From Prinsepia uniflora (Eukaryota > Streptophyta > Magnoliopsida > Rosales > Rosaceae): DNA of 64,000 nt. Every line of letters starts with the position of its first letter. Position 1 is the first letter of the stretch. The notes below the pieces were generated by a model. It was given only the letters and a program-made list of their open reading frames with translations, was not told the DNA's origin and did not search any database. Position numbers and translations under genes: made by a program. Of this stretch, positions 46,689 to 57,232 are shown piece after piece. The stretch covers positions 39,095,566-39,159,565 of the forward strand of contig CM064871.1 in NCBI GenBank assembly GCA_032719365.1, read 5' to 3'.

Positions 46689-46857
46689 CTTGCATATCAA
46701 CTGGCGTTGGGATCCCAGTTTGGTACAATTCCAAGGAAACCATCCGGGTTGATTAGGCATAAATCGACCCTTTCCCATCGACGATTTCAACATTGGCTTC
46801 AAAGGTCTTGTGTGGGTGATAGGACGCAACCCGAAAAACACCATTTACAATATACTC
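46689..46857 (-). pseudogene. Captured exon fragment (unknown), one stop
   Basis: The minus strand reads EYIVNGVFRVASYHPHKTFE, continues through an IVDGKGSIYA segment, a TAA, then RMVSLELYQTGIPTPVDMQ up to the Cassandra. It is strongly protein-like (balanced composition, hydrophobic/charged periodicity). It lies between the Cassandra and the truncated LTR H; on H's far side (61011-61090) the minus strand reads FISSSLSSTTALINKVGDSH, which may be the preceding part. I cannot identify the source gene. Confidence 0.4.
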
Positions 46858-47057
46858 AGGTCCTTCTTTCGTCTGACAGGTAATCTAAAATTCCAAAAGT
46901 ACCCTTAAAATCATGTCAAACAATGGACACTTATATACTCGTGAGCTTATGCCTTAGCTCTGAAAGTATCCTCGATTCTCGTGCAACGGCCATGCAAGGT
47001 TCCAAAACCAAGAAAAATGTGTGAGTGGACGAAAATAAAGGTTTTAAAAACATAATT
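46858..47057 (-). mobile_element. LTR H, left part (truncated)
   Basis: Matches the LTR interior just inside the 3' end of the D/F type on the minus strand (TTCGTCTGACAGG, AATTCCAAAAGTACCCTTA, then GTGTGAGTGGACGAAAATAAA). The last ~60 bp of the LTR is absent. It is interrupted at 47058 by LTR G (duplication TAATT at 47053-47057 and 56040-56044) and continues at 56045. Confidence 0.65.
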
Positions 47058-47441
47058 TTTGATGACCAGGAATTCGAAAAAGGGAAAAGTCAGAAATTTT
47101 GAAGGAAATGACGATTTTACCCTTAGTTTTTGGGGGTAAAAGTTGACTTTTTGTTGAGGATACTTGTTGGACTTACCGTAAATATCGTTGGGTAGGTCCC
47201 GAGATACTGAGTCCGTAGGTAGGCGGCATACGTAAATCGGAGTTCAAACGGCCAAGTTAGGGGTCTAAAATGGTCAAAGGCATTTCGGTCATTTTCCGAA
47301 TAGGGGCACAATGGTAATTTGGGACAGGATTTTAATTTGTTATTATTGAGTCATTAGTGACCCTTAATGATGATTTTGGACAAGATTCGGGATTCCCAGA
47401 AATTACAAAAAAATGTGCAACTCGGAACCGAGCGATTCAGA

Positions 47442-47493
<52 letters not shown>

Positions 47494-47975
47494 CGTTTGT
47501 TTTATAAACTCTCATGCATGCATAGTTAAATGTTTTCCATGATTGATTGCATGATTTAAGTTGCAATGATTTCATGATGATTTGATATGATGAATTGGTT
47601 ATTTAATGGATCCTTTAATTGATATTATGGGCACGTTTTACGAGAATGGTGAAAAAGATGTTTTGGGCATGCGCCCAAGTTTGAAAATGATATTTTGACT
47701 TGGATTTTGAGTCAAGAATGAGTTAATGAATTACTTAATGATTTTCAGATGTAATATTACGGATTTGCGTGAAAATGGTATTTCGGGCATAAGCCCGGTT
47801 TAATGATGATATATGACTTGGGATTGGAGTAAAACATGTGTTTGTGGTATGTATTGTGTTTGTGATTGTTGATACTGGTACGTGTCCAGATGATGCGAGT
47901 GCAGTTCCTAGATGTGCCTCGAATGTTACGGTGGTGCAGTTCCCGAGTGCGTGTACATCTAGATGGTGTGTGTGT
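47058..47975 (+). mobile_element. Solo LTR G, left part
   Basis: It starts TTTGATGACCAGGAATTCG, which aligns with the usual TGTAACGACCCGGAATTCG with a few substitutions, and is preceded by TAATT. It continues through the typical GTAAAAGTTGAC start block. It is interrupted by element F after TGTGT (47971-47975) and resumes at 55418. Both ends have TAATT, so G is a solo LTR. Confidence 0.8.
47445..47491 (+). repeat. (GT)n microsatellite, about 23 repeats
   Basis: An uninterrupted GT run of about 47 bp inside LTR G. Long open frames over it are artefacts of the dinucleotide. Confidence 0.97.
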
Positions 47976-48662
47976 TGTAACGCCCCGGAAATTCGAGAAA
48001 TGTAAAATTGTAAAATAATAAATGAAATGATGTTTTTACCCATGTGAATAGTATGGTGAAATTGTTGACTTTTTGATTAGTTGGTCAAACAGGCGTTGAC
48101 CCATGACCGTGACGTAGTTTGTGACGTCACGAGTCCATAGATAGGTGGCGCGTCCAATTCTGACGATCGGGGAAAAAGTTATGACATTTGGAAGTTCAAG
48201 GGCATTTTCGTAATTTGGACAAAAAGGGGGAAAATGTTGACTTTTTTATTAACAACTGATTTTCACACGTTTCGAGGGCCTTTAGGTAGTTCTCGATGCC
48301 CTGAGTTCGTAGACAGGCAGCACGCTGAAAACGGACATCGGACCGTTGACTTACGGGTCTAGGAAGGGAAGGGCATTTTGGTAATTTTTTGACAAACGGG
48401 CAAAATGGTAATTTTGCAAGGAGATTACTGTTTGAAACCGTTGGAAACAGAGCTTGCACCACCGTGCTTGGTGGTTCTGATCCAGCATTTGTTTAACCTG
48501 GTTAGTGGACTGGACAAGGAATTAGTTTCTGGGTTTTGAGGTATTGGAACCTGTTGGTCTGGATTGAAACAAGAACACAGTGCACAGGCACTATTGTTTA
48601 ACCGGTTTGGGACCGTTGCGGGAAACATTTTGCAGAGAAGCCAGAAGGATTCCCACGGTTTG
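47976..48662 (+). mobile_element. Element F, 5' LTR, truncated to 687 bp
   Basis: It begins TGTAACGCCCCGGAAATTCG at 47976, preceded by target duplication TGTGT. It is collinear with 52785-53468 and ends at CCCACGGTTTG, where a Cassandra takes over. About 1.9 kb of LTR, the primer site and gag are missing before pol resumes at 49398. Paired TGACGT sites are at 48109-48130. Confidence 0.9.
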
Positions 48663-49397
48663 TGTCAGGACCCGACCCTCCTCGGTCAGGACCCGACTCA
48701 TCTAGCACGATATTGTCCGCTTTGGGCCTCCTTGCCCTTGCCCTCACGGTTTTGTTTTCGGGAGCTCACAGTGCAACTTCCCAGGGGGTCACCCATCATG
48801 GAATTGCACCAGCCTCAACTCGCTTAACTTTGGGGTTCCAATCCCCCCCAAAGCCACTGAGCTCCCAAAAGGCCTCATGCTAGATAGGTGTGTGCCTACA
48901 CCTTTAAGGCACACCACCATTCCCTTCCCAGACCATTCCCCTCTCGCAGGAATGTGGGATTGTTCACCGTTCCCTCCAGGACACGGGTCTTACAATCCAC
49001 CCCCCTTAGGGCCCAGCGTCCTCGCTGGCACACTTCCCAGTTGGGGTCTGGCTCTGATACCAAATTGTCAGGACCCGACCCTCCTCGGTCAGGACCCGAC
49101 TCATCTAGCACGATATTGTCCGCTTTGGGCCTCCTTGCCCTTGCCCTCACGGTTTTGTTTTCGGGAGCTCACAGTGCAACTTCCCAGGGGGTCACCCATC
49201 ATGGAATTGCACCAGCCTCAACTCGCTTAACTTTGGGGTTCCAATCCCCCCCAAAGCCACTGAGCTCCCAAAAGGCCTCATGCTAGATAGGTGTGTGCCT
49301 ACACCTTTAAGGCACACCACCATTCCCTTCCCAGACCATTCCCCTCTCGCAGGAATGTGGGATTGTTCACCGTTCCCTCCAGGACACGGGTCTTACA
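48663..49397 (-). mobile_element. Cassandra TRIM at a deletion junction in element F
   Basis: Two almost identical 332-bp LTRs (48663-48994 and 49066-49397) flank a 71-bp interior with primer-site complement GCTCTGATACCAAAT. Both LTRs share an extra terminal duplication (GGTCAGGACCCGAC repeated). 5S-like modules lie near 48774-48842 and 49177-49244. The five-base flanks (GTTTG and TCAAA) do not match. The left neighbour is F LTR sequence and the right neighbour is F protease, more than 3 kb apart in an intact element of this type. It is therefore probably a recombinant of two insertions. Confidence 0.9.
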
Positions 49398-52300
49398 TCA
49401 AACCTTCTTGTACATGTACTGATGGATGCGGGGGCTACTCACTCTTTTATTTCGAGGAGTTGTGCTAGTATGCTAGATTGTGAGGTATCAGCTTTAGATA
49501 GCGAGATGGGCGTCGGTACACCGATGGGAATCGTGTACTTAGTGAATCAGGTGATTCGGAGGTGCCCGGTGAGAGTAGAGGATGTGGATCTACCAGCGGA
49601 TTTAATCATTATGGATATCCATGACTTCGATGTGATTTTAGGGATGGATTGGTTATCGGAGCATGGGTCGCTCATTGATTGTTGTAGTAGGCAAGTGTTT
49701 CTGCGAAGTCCTGGTTTGCCGGAGGTTACCTTTCGGGGGGAGCGTGACGATTCGCTTCCTGAAGTGATTTCTTCACTTGCCGCTACCAAACTTCTACGGA
49801 AGGGATGCCAGGGTTATCTGGAGCATGTTGTGACGGAGAAGGTTGATACTCCGAGTATCGATGAGATACCAGTGGTGCGAGAGTTTCCGGATGTGTTCCC
49901 GGAAGACCTACCTGGATTACCACCACAGCGGGAGATCGAGTTTACGATTGAACTACTCCCTGGTACCCGACCTATATCCCAGGAACCATATCGGATGGCG
50001 CCGGCCGAGTTACAGGAACTCAAGACTCAGTTGCAGGAGTTGCTGGATTTGGGATTCATCCGACCGAGTACATCACCGTGGGGAGCACCGTTGTTATTCG
50101 TGAAGAAGAAGGAGGGGAGCCTCCGATTGTGTGTAGATTATTGACAACTCAACAAAGTGACACTGAGGAACCAGTACCCTTTACCTCAGATTGATGTTCT
50201 ATTCCACCAGTTGCGCGGAGCGCAGTACTTCTCGAAGATTGATTTACGGTCGGGGTATCACCAGCTGAGAATTACGGAGGAGGATGTTCCAAAAACGACA
50301 TTTCAGACCCGATACGGACATTACGCTTTCCTAGTGATACCCTTCGGCTTGACAAATGCTCCAGCAGCATTCATGGATCTGATGAACAGGGTCTTCGGAT
50401 CTTACTTGGACAAGTTTGTGATTGTGTTCATTGATGACATCCTGATGTACTCAAGGAGTGCTAGAGCACATGAGAAACACCTACATTTGGTGTTAGGGAA
50501 ACTGAGGCAGAAACAGTTGTACGCCAAGCTGAGTAAGTGCTAGTTATGGCTGAGCAGTATTGGTTTTCTGGGAGATGTGATATCGGCAGATGGGATTAGT
50601 GTGGATCCCCAGAAGACAGAAGCGGTGACTAACTGGGCCAGATCGACAACGGTGACAGAAGTACAGAGTTTTGTCGGGTTAGCGGGTTACTATCGGAGAT
50701 TCGTGGAGGGATTCTCCAAGATTGCTGCATCGTTGACTCGATTGACTCGGAAAGAGGTGAAGTTCATTTGGGACGAGCAGTGTGAATAGAGTTTTCAGGA
50801 ATTGAAGTATCGATTAACCACTGCACTCATCCTCGCATTGCCAGATGACAGTGGAGAGTTCGTGGTCTTTAGTGATGCATCGCTACAAGGTTTGGGCTGC
50901 GTGTTAATGCAGAACGGTAAGGTTATCGCTTACGTATCACAGCAGCTAAAGACTTATGAATTGAACTACCCTACCCATGACGTGGAGTTGGCAGCAGTGG
51001 TTCATGCTCTCAAAATCTGGAGACACTACCTATTCGGTGCGACGTGCAGGATATACACCGACCACCAGAGCCTAAAGTATCTATTCACCTAGAAGGAACT
51101 TAACATGACGTAACGGAGATGGTTGGAGCTAATAAAGGATTATGACTGTACAATTGAGTACCATCCGGGTAAGGCAAATGTGGTGGCAGATGCGCTCAGC
51201 AGGATCAGTTGCACATTTGAGGATGGTGTATCTCCCTTTGTTAGTGGAACTCCGGAAGGCTGGAGTTATACTGAGGACAAATGAGCAGAGAGCTTTGTTA
51301 GCCAGTTTCCACATACGACCGATGTTAATCGATCGGATCATTGAAGCACAATTACAGGATCTGAAACTTTGTATCTACAGAATTGAGGTCGAAGCAGATG
51401 AAAGACAGGATTTTACCATCCGAGGTGATGGAGCACTAGTGAAGTTGGGCCGATTGTGTGTACCTGTGGTGGCAGAATTACGGGCCGAGATTCTGGAGGA
51501 AGCCCATAGTTCGGCTTATGATATGCATCCGGGAGGTACAAAGATGTACCATACCCTCCGGAGCCATTATTGGTGGCCAGGGATGAAAAAGGACATTGCA
51601 GAGTTCGTGAGCAGATGCTTTACCTGCCAGCAGGTTAAGGCTGAGAGGTTACCTTATGGGGCTATGCAGCCACTTCCGATTCCCGAGTGGAAGTGGGACC
51701 ATATCACCATGGACTTCGTCTTTAAGTTGCCAAGGACCCGGAGTAGATTCGACGGAGTGTGGGTGATTGTAGACCGGTTAACCAAGTCAACCCATTTTCT
51801 GCCGGTACAGGAGACTTATAAACCCAACCGACTGGCTCAACTGTTTGTGAAGGAAATCAATCGACGTCATGGTACACCGGAGTTGATCGTGTCTGATCGC
51901 GATCCGCATTTCACTTCCAGGTTCTAGCGGAGTTTACAAACCACCTTGGGAACAAACCTACACTTCAGTACTGCTTTCCATCCACAGACCGATGGACAGT
52001 CGGAGAGGACCATTCACACCCTGGAGGATATGATGAGGTCTTGTGTGCTACAGTTTCAGGATTCGTGGGATACTCATTTGCCGTTAATGGAATTCGTATA
52101 CAACAACAGCTATCAGGCAAGTATCGGGATGGCACCCTACGAGGCACTGTATGGTCGGCAGTGCAGAACACCTATCTGTTGGATGGAGATAGGAGAGCGA
52201 GCGGCAGTAGCGCCGGAGTTGATGGACATAACCCAGGAAGCAGTCTGTATTATCCGAAAATGATTGAAGGCGGCACAGGATCACCAAAAGAGTTATGCTG

Positions 52301-52749
52301 ATCGGCGGATTCAAGACTTGGAATTTGAGGTTGGAGATTTTGTTTTCCTGAAGCTATCTCCGTGGAAAGGGATTATCCATTTTGGTCGACGGGGGAAACT
52401 GAGTCCACGTTTTATCGGACCATATGAGATTTTTGAGAGGATTGGCTGGGTTGCTTACAGATTAGCACTACCTCCAGAACTTTCTAAAGTCCACGATGTA
52501 TTCCACGTGTCGATACTACAGAAGTATGTGCATGATACCTCTCATGTACTGGAGGAGCAACCCATCGAACTCCGAGAAGATTTAAGCTTTGAGGAACAGC
52601 CCGTACATATTTTGGATCGAAAAGATAAGGTACTACGTCAGAAGACCATTCCCCTAGTAAAGGATCTGTGGAGAAACCAGAATGTGGAGGAAGCCACATG
52701 GGAACCCGAGACACAGATGCGAGAGCAGTTTCCATACTTTTTTCCTTAA
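49398..52749 (+). pseudogene. Element F pol: Ty3 Tekay/Del-type polyprotein, broken
   Basis: Order: aspartic protease (DAGATHSFIS at 49425, ILGMDWL near 49640), RT (AQYFSKIDLRSGYHQL, IPFGLTNAPAAF, catalytic FIDD at 50427-50438), RNase H (VFSDASLQGLG, ELAAVVHALKIWRHY, TDHQSL), integrase zinc finger (H...MHPGGTK...CFTCQQ, about 51510-51640), D,D,E core (DRLTK, SDRDPHF, FHPQTDGQSERT), a GPYE segment and a C-terminal chromodomain-like end (IPLVKDLWRNQ...EEATWEPE). The integrase-chromodomain order and this ending mark a Tekay/Del chromovirus. In-frame stops lie at 50142, 50541, 50787, 51090, 51111, 51925 and 52261, and a one-base frameshift near 51190-51210. Gag is absent. This is the only pol in the window. 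Confidence 0.95.
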
Positions 52750-52769
52750 AATTTTGGGACAAAATTTCT

Positions 52770-52784
52770 TAAAGGGTGGGAGGT
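52770..52784 (+). other. Polypurine tract of element F
   Basis: AAAGGGTGGGAGGT runs directly into the 3' LTR start TGTAACGCC at 52785, just after the pol stop at 52747-52749. Confidence 0.85.
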
Positions 52785-54543
52785 TGTAACGCCCCGGAAA
52801 TTCGAGAAATGTAAAATTTAAAATAATAAATGAAATGACGTTTTTACCCCTTTGAATAGTATGGTCAAATTGTTGACTTTTTGATTGGTAGGTCAAACGG
52901 ACGTTGACCCATGACCGTGACGTAGTTCGGGACGTCACGAGTTCATAGACAAGTGGCATGTCCAATTCCGAGGATCGGGGAAAAAGTTATGACATTCGGA
53001 AGTTCAAGGGCATTTTCGTAATTTGGACGAAAATGGGGAAAATGTTGATTTTTGGATTGACAACTGATTTTCACACGATTTGAGGACCGTTAGGTAGGTC
53101 TTGAAGCCCTGAGTCCGTAGACAGGCGGCACGCTGAATACGGACATCGGACCGTTGACTTACGGGTCTAGGAAGGGAAGGGCATTTTGGTAATTTTTGGA
53201 CAGAAGGGCAAAATGGTAATTTTGCAAGGAGATTACTGTTTGAATACGTTGGAAACAGAGGCTGCACCACCGTGCTTGGTGGTTCTGATCCAGCATTTGT
53301 TTAACCTAGTTAGTGGACTGGACAGGGGATTAGTTTATGGGTTTTGAGGTATTGGAACCTGTTGGTCTGGATTGAAACAAGAACACAGTGCACGGGCACT
53401 GTTGTTTAACCAGTTTGGGACCGTTGCGAGAAACATTTTGCAGAGAAGCCAGAAGGATTCCTACGGGTTGCTGGCTACACGGTTCGGTTAATAGAGTAAT
53501 GGAGAGTGAAAGGAGGTCATTTCTGTGAAGGAAAAGTTGAGAACTGGAGAGAAAACAGAGAACTGGAAATCTGAAAAATTGGAGGGAAAAATCGAGTTTG
53601 GTTTGTGAGGCAAGTTGGACGAAACCAAGGACTTGAACGGCCTTCTAGGACCATTTGGAGTTCAACCATACCATCCCTGAAGTGATTCAACCACAGCTTG
53701 GCCAGGAACCCAAGTTCCATTTTCGAAGAATTTTCAGAGTTGAGGACGACAACTTCCAGGTAAGTATTTGTTCAATTGTTTGTACGTTTTGGTTCGTATT
53801 GATCCTAGTAAGTTTCATGTGAAGTTAATTTGGAAATGGGGTTGAAACCAGTGAGATTTGATGGTCGACCCGTTTGGTTGATCACGGGTCGAAGGGTTGA
53901 TTTAGGACCTGTTAAGGTTAATTAATGGATCAGAACTGAAAGTAAATGGTTAAGGAAAGTCTTAGGTTTAAAAACGAAGGAAATCGAGTGAGAATTGAAG
54001 GAGTATTGGCCGGGTTGAGTCGCTGGTTGGGGACCCGTTTAACAAGCTTCCGAGTGAAGGAGACGACACTGTAGCTACAGTGCAAGGCGCGTGGCTTTCA
54101 CGCGCAGCCACTTTGGGCGGCGCGTGAGGGCGCGTGAAGCCTCATATCAGGTCACGGTCAACTAGAGTGTTCATCCTTTCAGTATTTTGAACATTTTGAG
54201 TTTAATAATCTAGTCGATCGGAGATCGTTAAGTTGGTCAAAATAAGGCTGGTTTCCTCGGGAAGCGTGTTCGGGCGGTTTTCCCGGGCCGGTTCTAGTTT
54301 TGGATTTCTTGGTTGAATGTTAAGGACTTGTAGTGACCCTTACGTGTGATTTGGACTGACAGGAATCGTACATTAGTTCCGGGACAAGATTATACACGCA
54401 GTTTCGCAACAGGATTGTACTGTGAGTGGGCCCGATTTCATTAAACCCTTGCATGTATAACTATTTTCACCTTTATATATATATATATATATGCTGGAAT
54501 CAAGTAATGGTTTTGATTATCTTGAAATTATGGTTATGGCGCG

Positions 54544-54580
<37 letters not shown>

Positions 54581-55412
54581 TGTGGATATCGATGACTATC
54601 TTTGGTACTGCACTGTATAGATCCACCCATGTGATACTGTCTCCTCCGGATGTGGTACCCCGGAGTGGTCACGGCGCATTGCCTACGAGGGGTCATTCTA
54701 CGGAGGGAACGGACCGTAGGATGACTTAGGAGCAGGATTGCTATGATTGGACGTCTGGGACGTCGAGCATCTAGGACGCTAGGCATCTGGGATGCCGTAC
54801 CCGGACTGGGTTCGGGGATTGGACTCGGGATTGAGACCCTGAGTGGCACGCGTAGCCTTTGGACTATGACCTTATTGGACGTCAGGGACGTCGGACATCT
54901 GGGATGTCACGATTGGAGTGTATAGTGCAGTGGTTGTGGTTATATTTATGGTTTTATTATATGACTTGTGATATATTATATGATTTTATGGTTTTAAATA
55001 CTAATGCATGCATGTTTGGAAAACAGAGGGGTAAAAGTATATGTTTTATTTATTAAACTGTTTTATAAACTTGAGTTCCGGCCCACTCACCCATAATGTT
55101 TTGGTGACCCTCTAGGCCGTGCTACTGAGGTAGAAGAGGATCCTGAGGCTGAGGCATAGATCTACATTGCGCACCTGAACCCCCTGTTAGGTAGGTTAGC
55201 CCGCAGGATAGCTTAGAGTCGTGCTCGGAATTTGTATTTTGGACATTATCCCTTGTCTGACATCTTTTGAATTCGGATTGTATGTATAACTTTATTTTGG
55301 ATATTTATGCATTTGAACTTTTAAGGTTAAATTTGGAATGTTGGTTCGGGTGTCAGACGAGAGCAGGGCACGTCCCCTTGTGGTCCCCGGGGGATTGGGG
55401 CGGGTCCTGTCA
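52785..55412 (+). mobile_element. Element F, 3' LTR (2628 bp)
   Basis: It starts TGTAACGCCCCGG and ends GGGCGGGTCCTGTCA, followed by target duplication TGTGT (55413-55417) matching 47971-47975. It has paired TGACGT sites (52917-52938), a duplicated start module, a donor-like CAG/GTAAGT at 53760, a GC-rich hairpin (54087-54105), two AT microsatellites, an acceptor-like CCCTCTAG ending at 55115 and a split terminal hairpin (CTTGTCTGACA near 55252; GTGTCAGACGA near 55349). It is the reference LTR for the D/F family. Confidence 0.95.
54473..54577 (+). repeat. Two (AT)n microsatellites
   Basis: AT runs at 54473-54492 and 54546-54577 within the putative LTR intron of element F. They generate spurious Tyr-Ile open frames. 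Confidence 0.95.
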
Positions 55413-55417
55413 TGTGT

Positions 55418-56039
55418 AGTTCCCGGACATGCTCGGATGTTGCGAGTGCAGTCCCTGGACGTGACTCAGATGTTGTGTGAGTGCAGTCCTCGAGTATGTG
55501 GTACGTCTAGATGTGTGTGTGCAGTTCCCGAGATTTCCTACGCGTAGTGCCGTTGTGATGGTATGATTAATTATGCACTTGTGAGTAGTGTTGTGATGAT
55601 ACTGTGATTGATATATGTGCACTTGTGAGTAGTCCTGTTTAATTATTGTGCTTGATATGTGAGTACTGGTGACGAGTACTATTGATGGTCTTTGTGACTG
55701 GTTTGATTATTTTCATGTAATTTGGCTTGAGTGCTGGTGGTCCATATATTTTACTCTATGCATGCATGTTTTATAACTAGAGGGGGAAGTGATTCGTTTT
55801 TTAAATGTGTTTTCAAATGATATTATTTTTGTCCACTCATACTTTTTATGTTTTTGATGACCCTCCAGGTCGTGGCACCACGTTCGGGGCTGATCGAGAG
55901 GCGGAGGTATGAGCGGAAATCAGTACAGTTATCCCTTGTCTAACAGGTGCTGAGGGTTGTTTCGGAACTTCAGTTGACTTGTCAGACGGGAGCAGGACCA
56001 AGCACGGTTATCAAAGTCCAGTTGGGACGGGTCTTGTCA
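55418..56039 (+). mobile_element. Solo LTR G, right part
   Basis: It resumes after the F duplication with GAGTGCAGTC-type repeats also present just left of F (47890-47960). It has TCCACTCATAC, an acceptor-like CCCTCCAG ending at 55868, a split hairpin (TTGTCTAACAGG; CTTGTCAGACGG) and the end GGGACGGGTCTTGTCA at 56039, followed by TAATT. Confidence 0.85.
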
Positions 56040-56044
56040 TAATT

Positions 56045-57232
56045 TAAGAATATACGAATTCCCTCCATTTTATTAAACTATACATGCCTCCAGTTTAGTT
56101 GAAAAATAATAATCTCGAAGTACGTGCAGAAATACAAAAATCCAGTTAATTCCATAAACCGGTCCAATATTGACTAGTATCAAAGTACCAATGAAAACAC
56201 TACCAGGGTAAAGCATAGACACAAAAAACTTAGTAAACCAGTCACATCGATATATCAACACATATATGATGATACTAATGCATAACTATACCAGCCACAC
56301 AGAACCAACCATACTGTACCAGCAGATTATACGAGCTAGCCAATCGTACTAACTCATACTCGATGCCAGAATCCTAATCAGTATATCAAGTGTGCACTAC
56401 CTGTAGGCTAATATCACTCAGGAAAACAGAGCCCCGCTTTGGACGTCTGAGTGCTCGGGAAAATAAAGCCCCGTTCTGGATATCTGGGTATCACCGGGGA
56501 AACCAGAGCCCAGCTCGGGACATTTGGGTGTGGATTGATCCTAGAAAAACAGAACCTATTTCTGGACGTCTTGGTACTAGTCCAAGTATCAGGGAAACAT
56601 AGCCCGACTATAGACATCTGAGACAACATCAAACCACAACTCGAAGAGGATGATCCAATCACATCACAATCACACATATCTAGAATCTTTAACCGTACAT
56701 CATACTAGTCTCAAGATTCGGAGCCCCTGGCTCGACGTAACATAGCGATTTCCTACTAAAACGTGCAAAATAATAATCATCGTAAAATCACCAAAACCAT
56801 GTAAAATCGTATAAATTGTACTTAAACCATCATCAAGTAAAACAAATTATATATATATATCATGAAAAACAATATAGAAATTGCATTCATAGGATTTAGG
56901 AAAAGAAAGTCCACTCACACGTGTCGTACGTGTAATCGAATTGCATTGTACATTTTCCCGTAAAATTCCGAGAACATCAACTCCTACCAAAAGTCACCTC
57001 TAAGGGTTACTAACTATCTCAATTAGCCTCATATTTAATCCCACAATTTTTCAAGATTTTTAAACGAATTAAACATAATAGCCATGAAAATCGTACCGTT
57101 GAACTCGTAACATCAAATGAATGATCATTCTTGTTGACCAATTTTTGAGGGGACGTGGCACGTTCCCCCATGCGCCACAAGAGGTGGCTGCACGTGGGCC
57201 TCACGCGCAACCTACTATTCATCGTCCTTTAC
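56045..57232 (-). mobile_element. LTR H, middle part
   Basis: It continues H after G. It contains about four imperfect 55-60 bp repeats with GGGAAAACAGAGCCC-type cores (56415-56610), AAGTCCACTCACA near 56909, and a GC-rich block with CACGTGGGCCTCACGCGC near 57190. It is interrupted at 57233 by a solo B-type LTR with TTTAC duplication. Confidence 0.75.

Noticed and set aside
46858..46900. Intron acceptor (CCTGTCAG) for the captured exon on the minus strand
   Set aside because: The sequence beyond it matches the inside of a D/F-type LTR end, so truncation of LTR H explains the boundary better.
47354..47575. Open frames with His-Thr or Val-Cys runs
   Set aside because: Produced by the GT microsatellite at 47445-47491.
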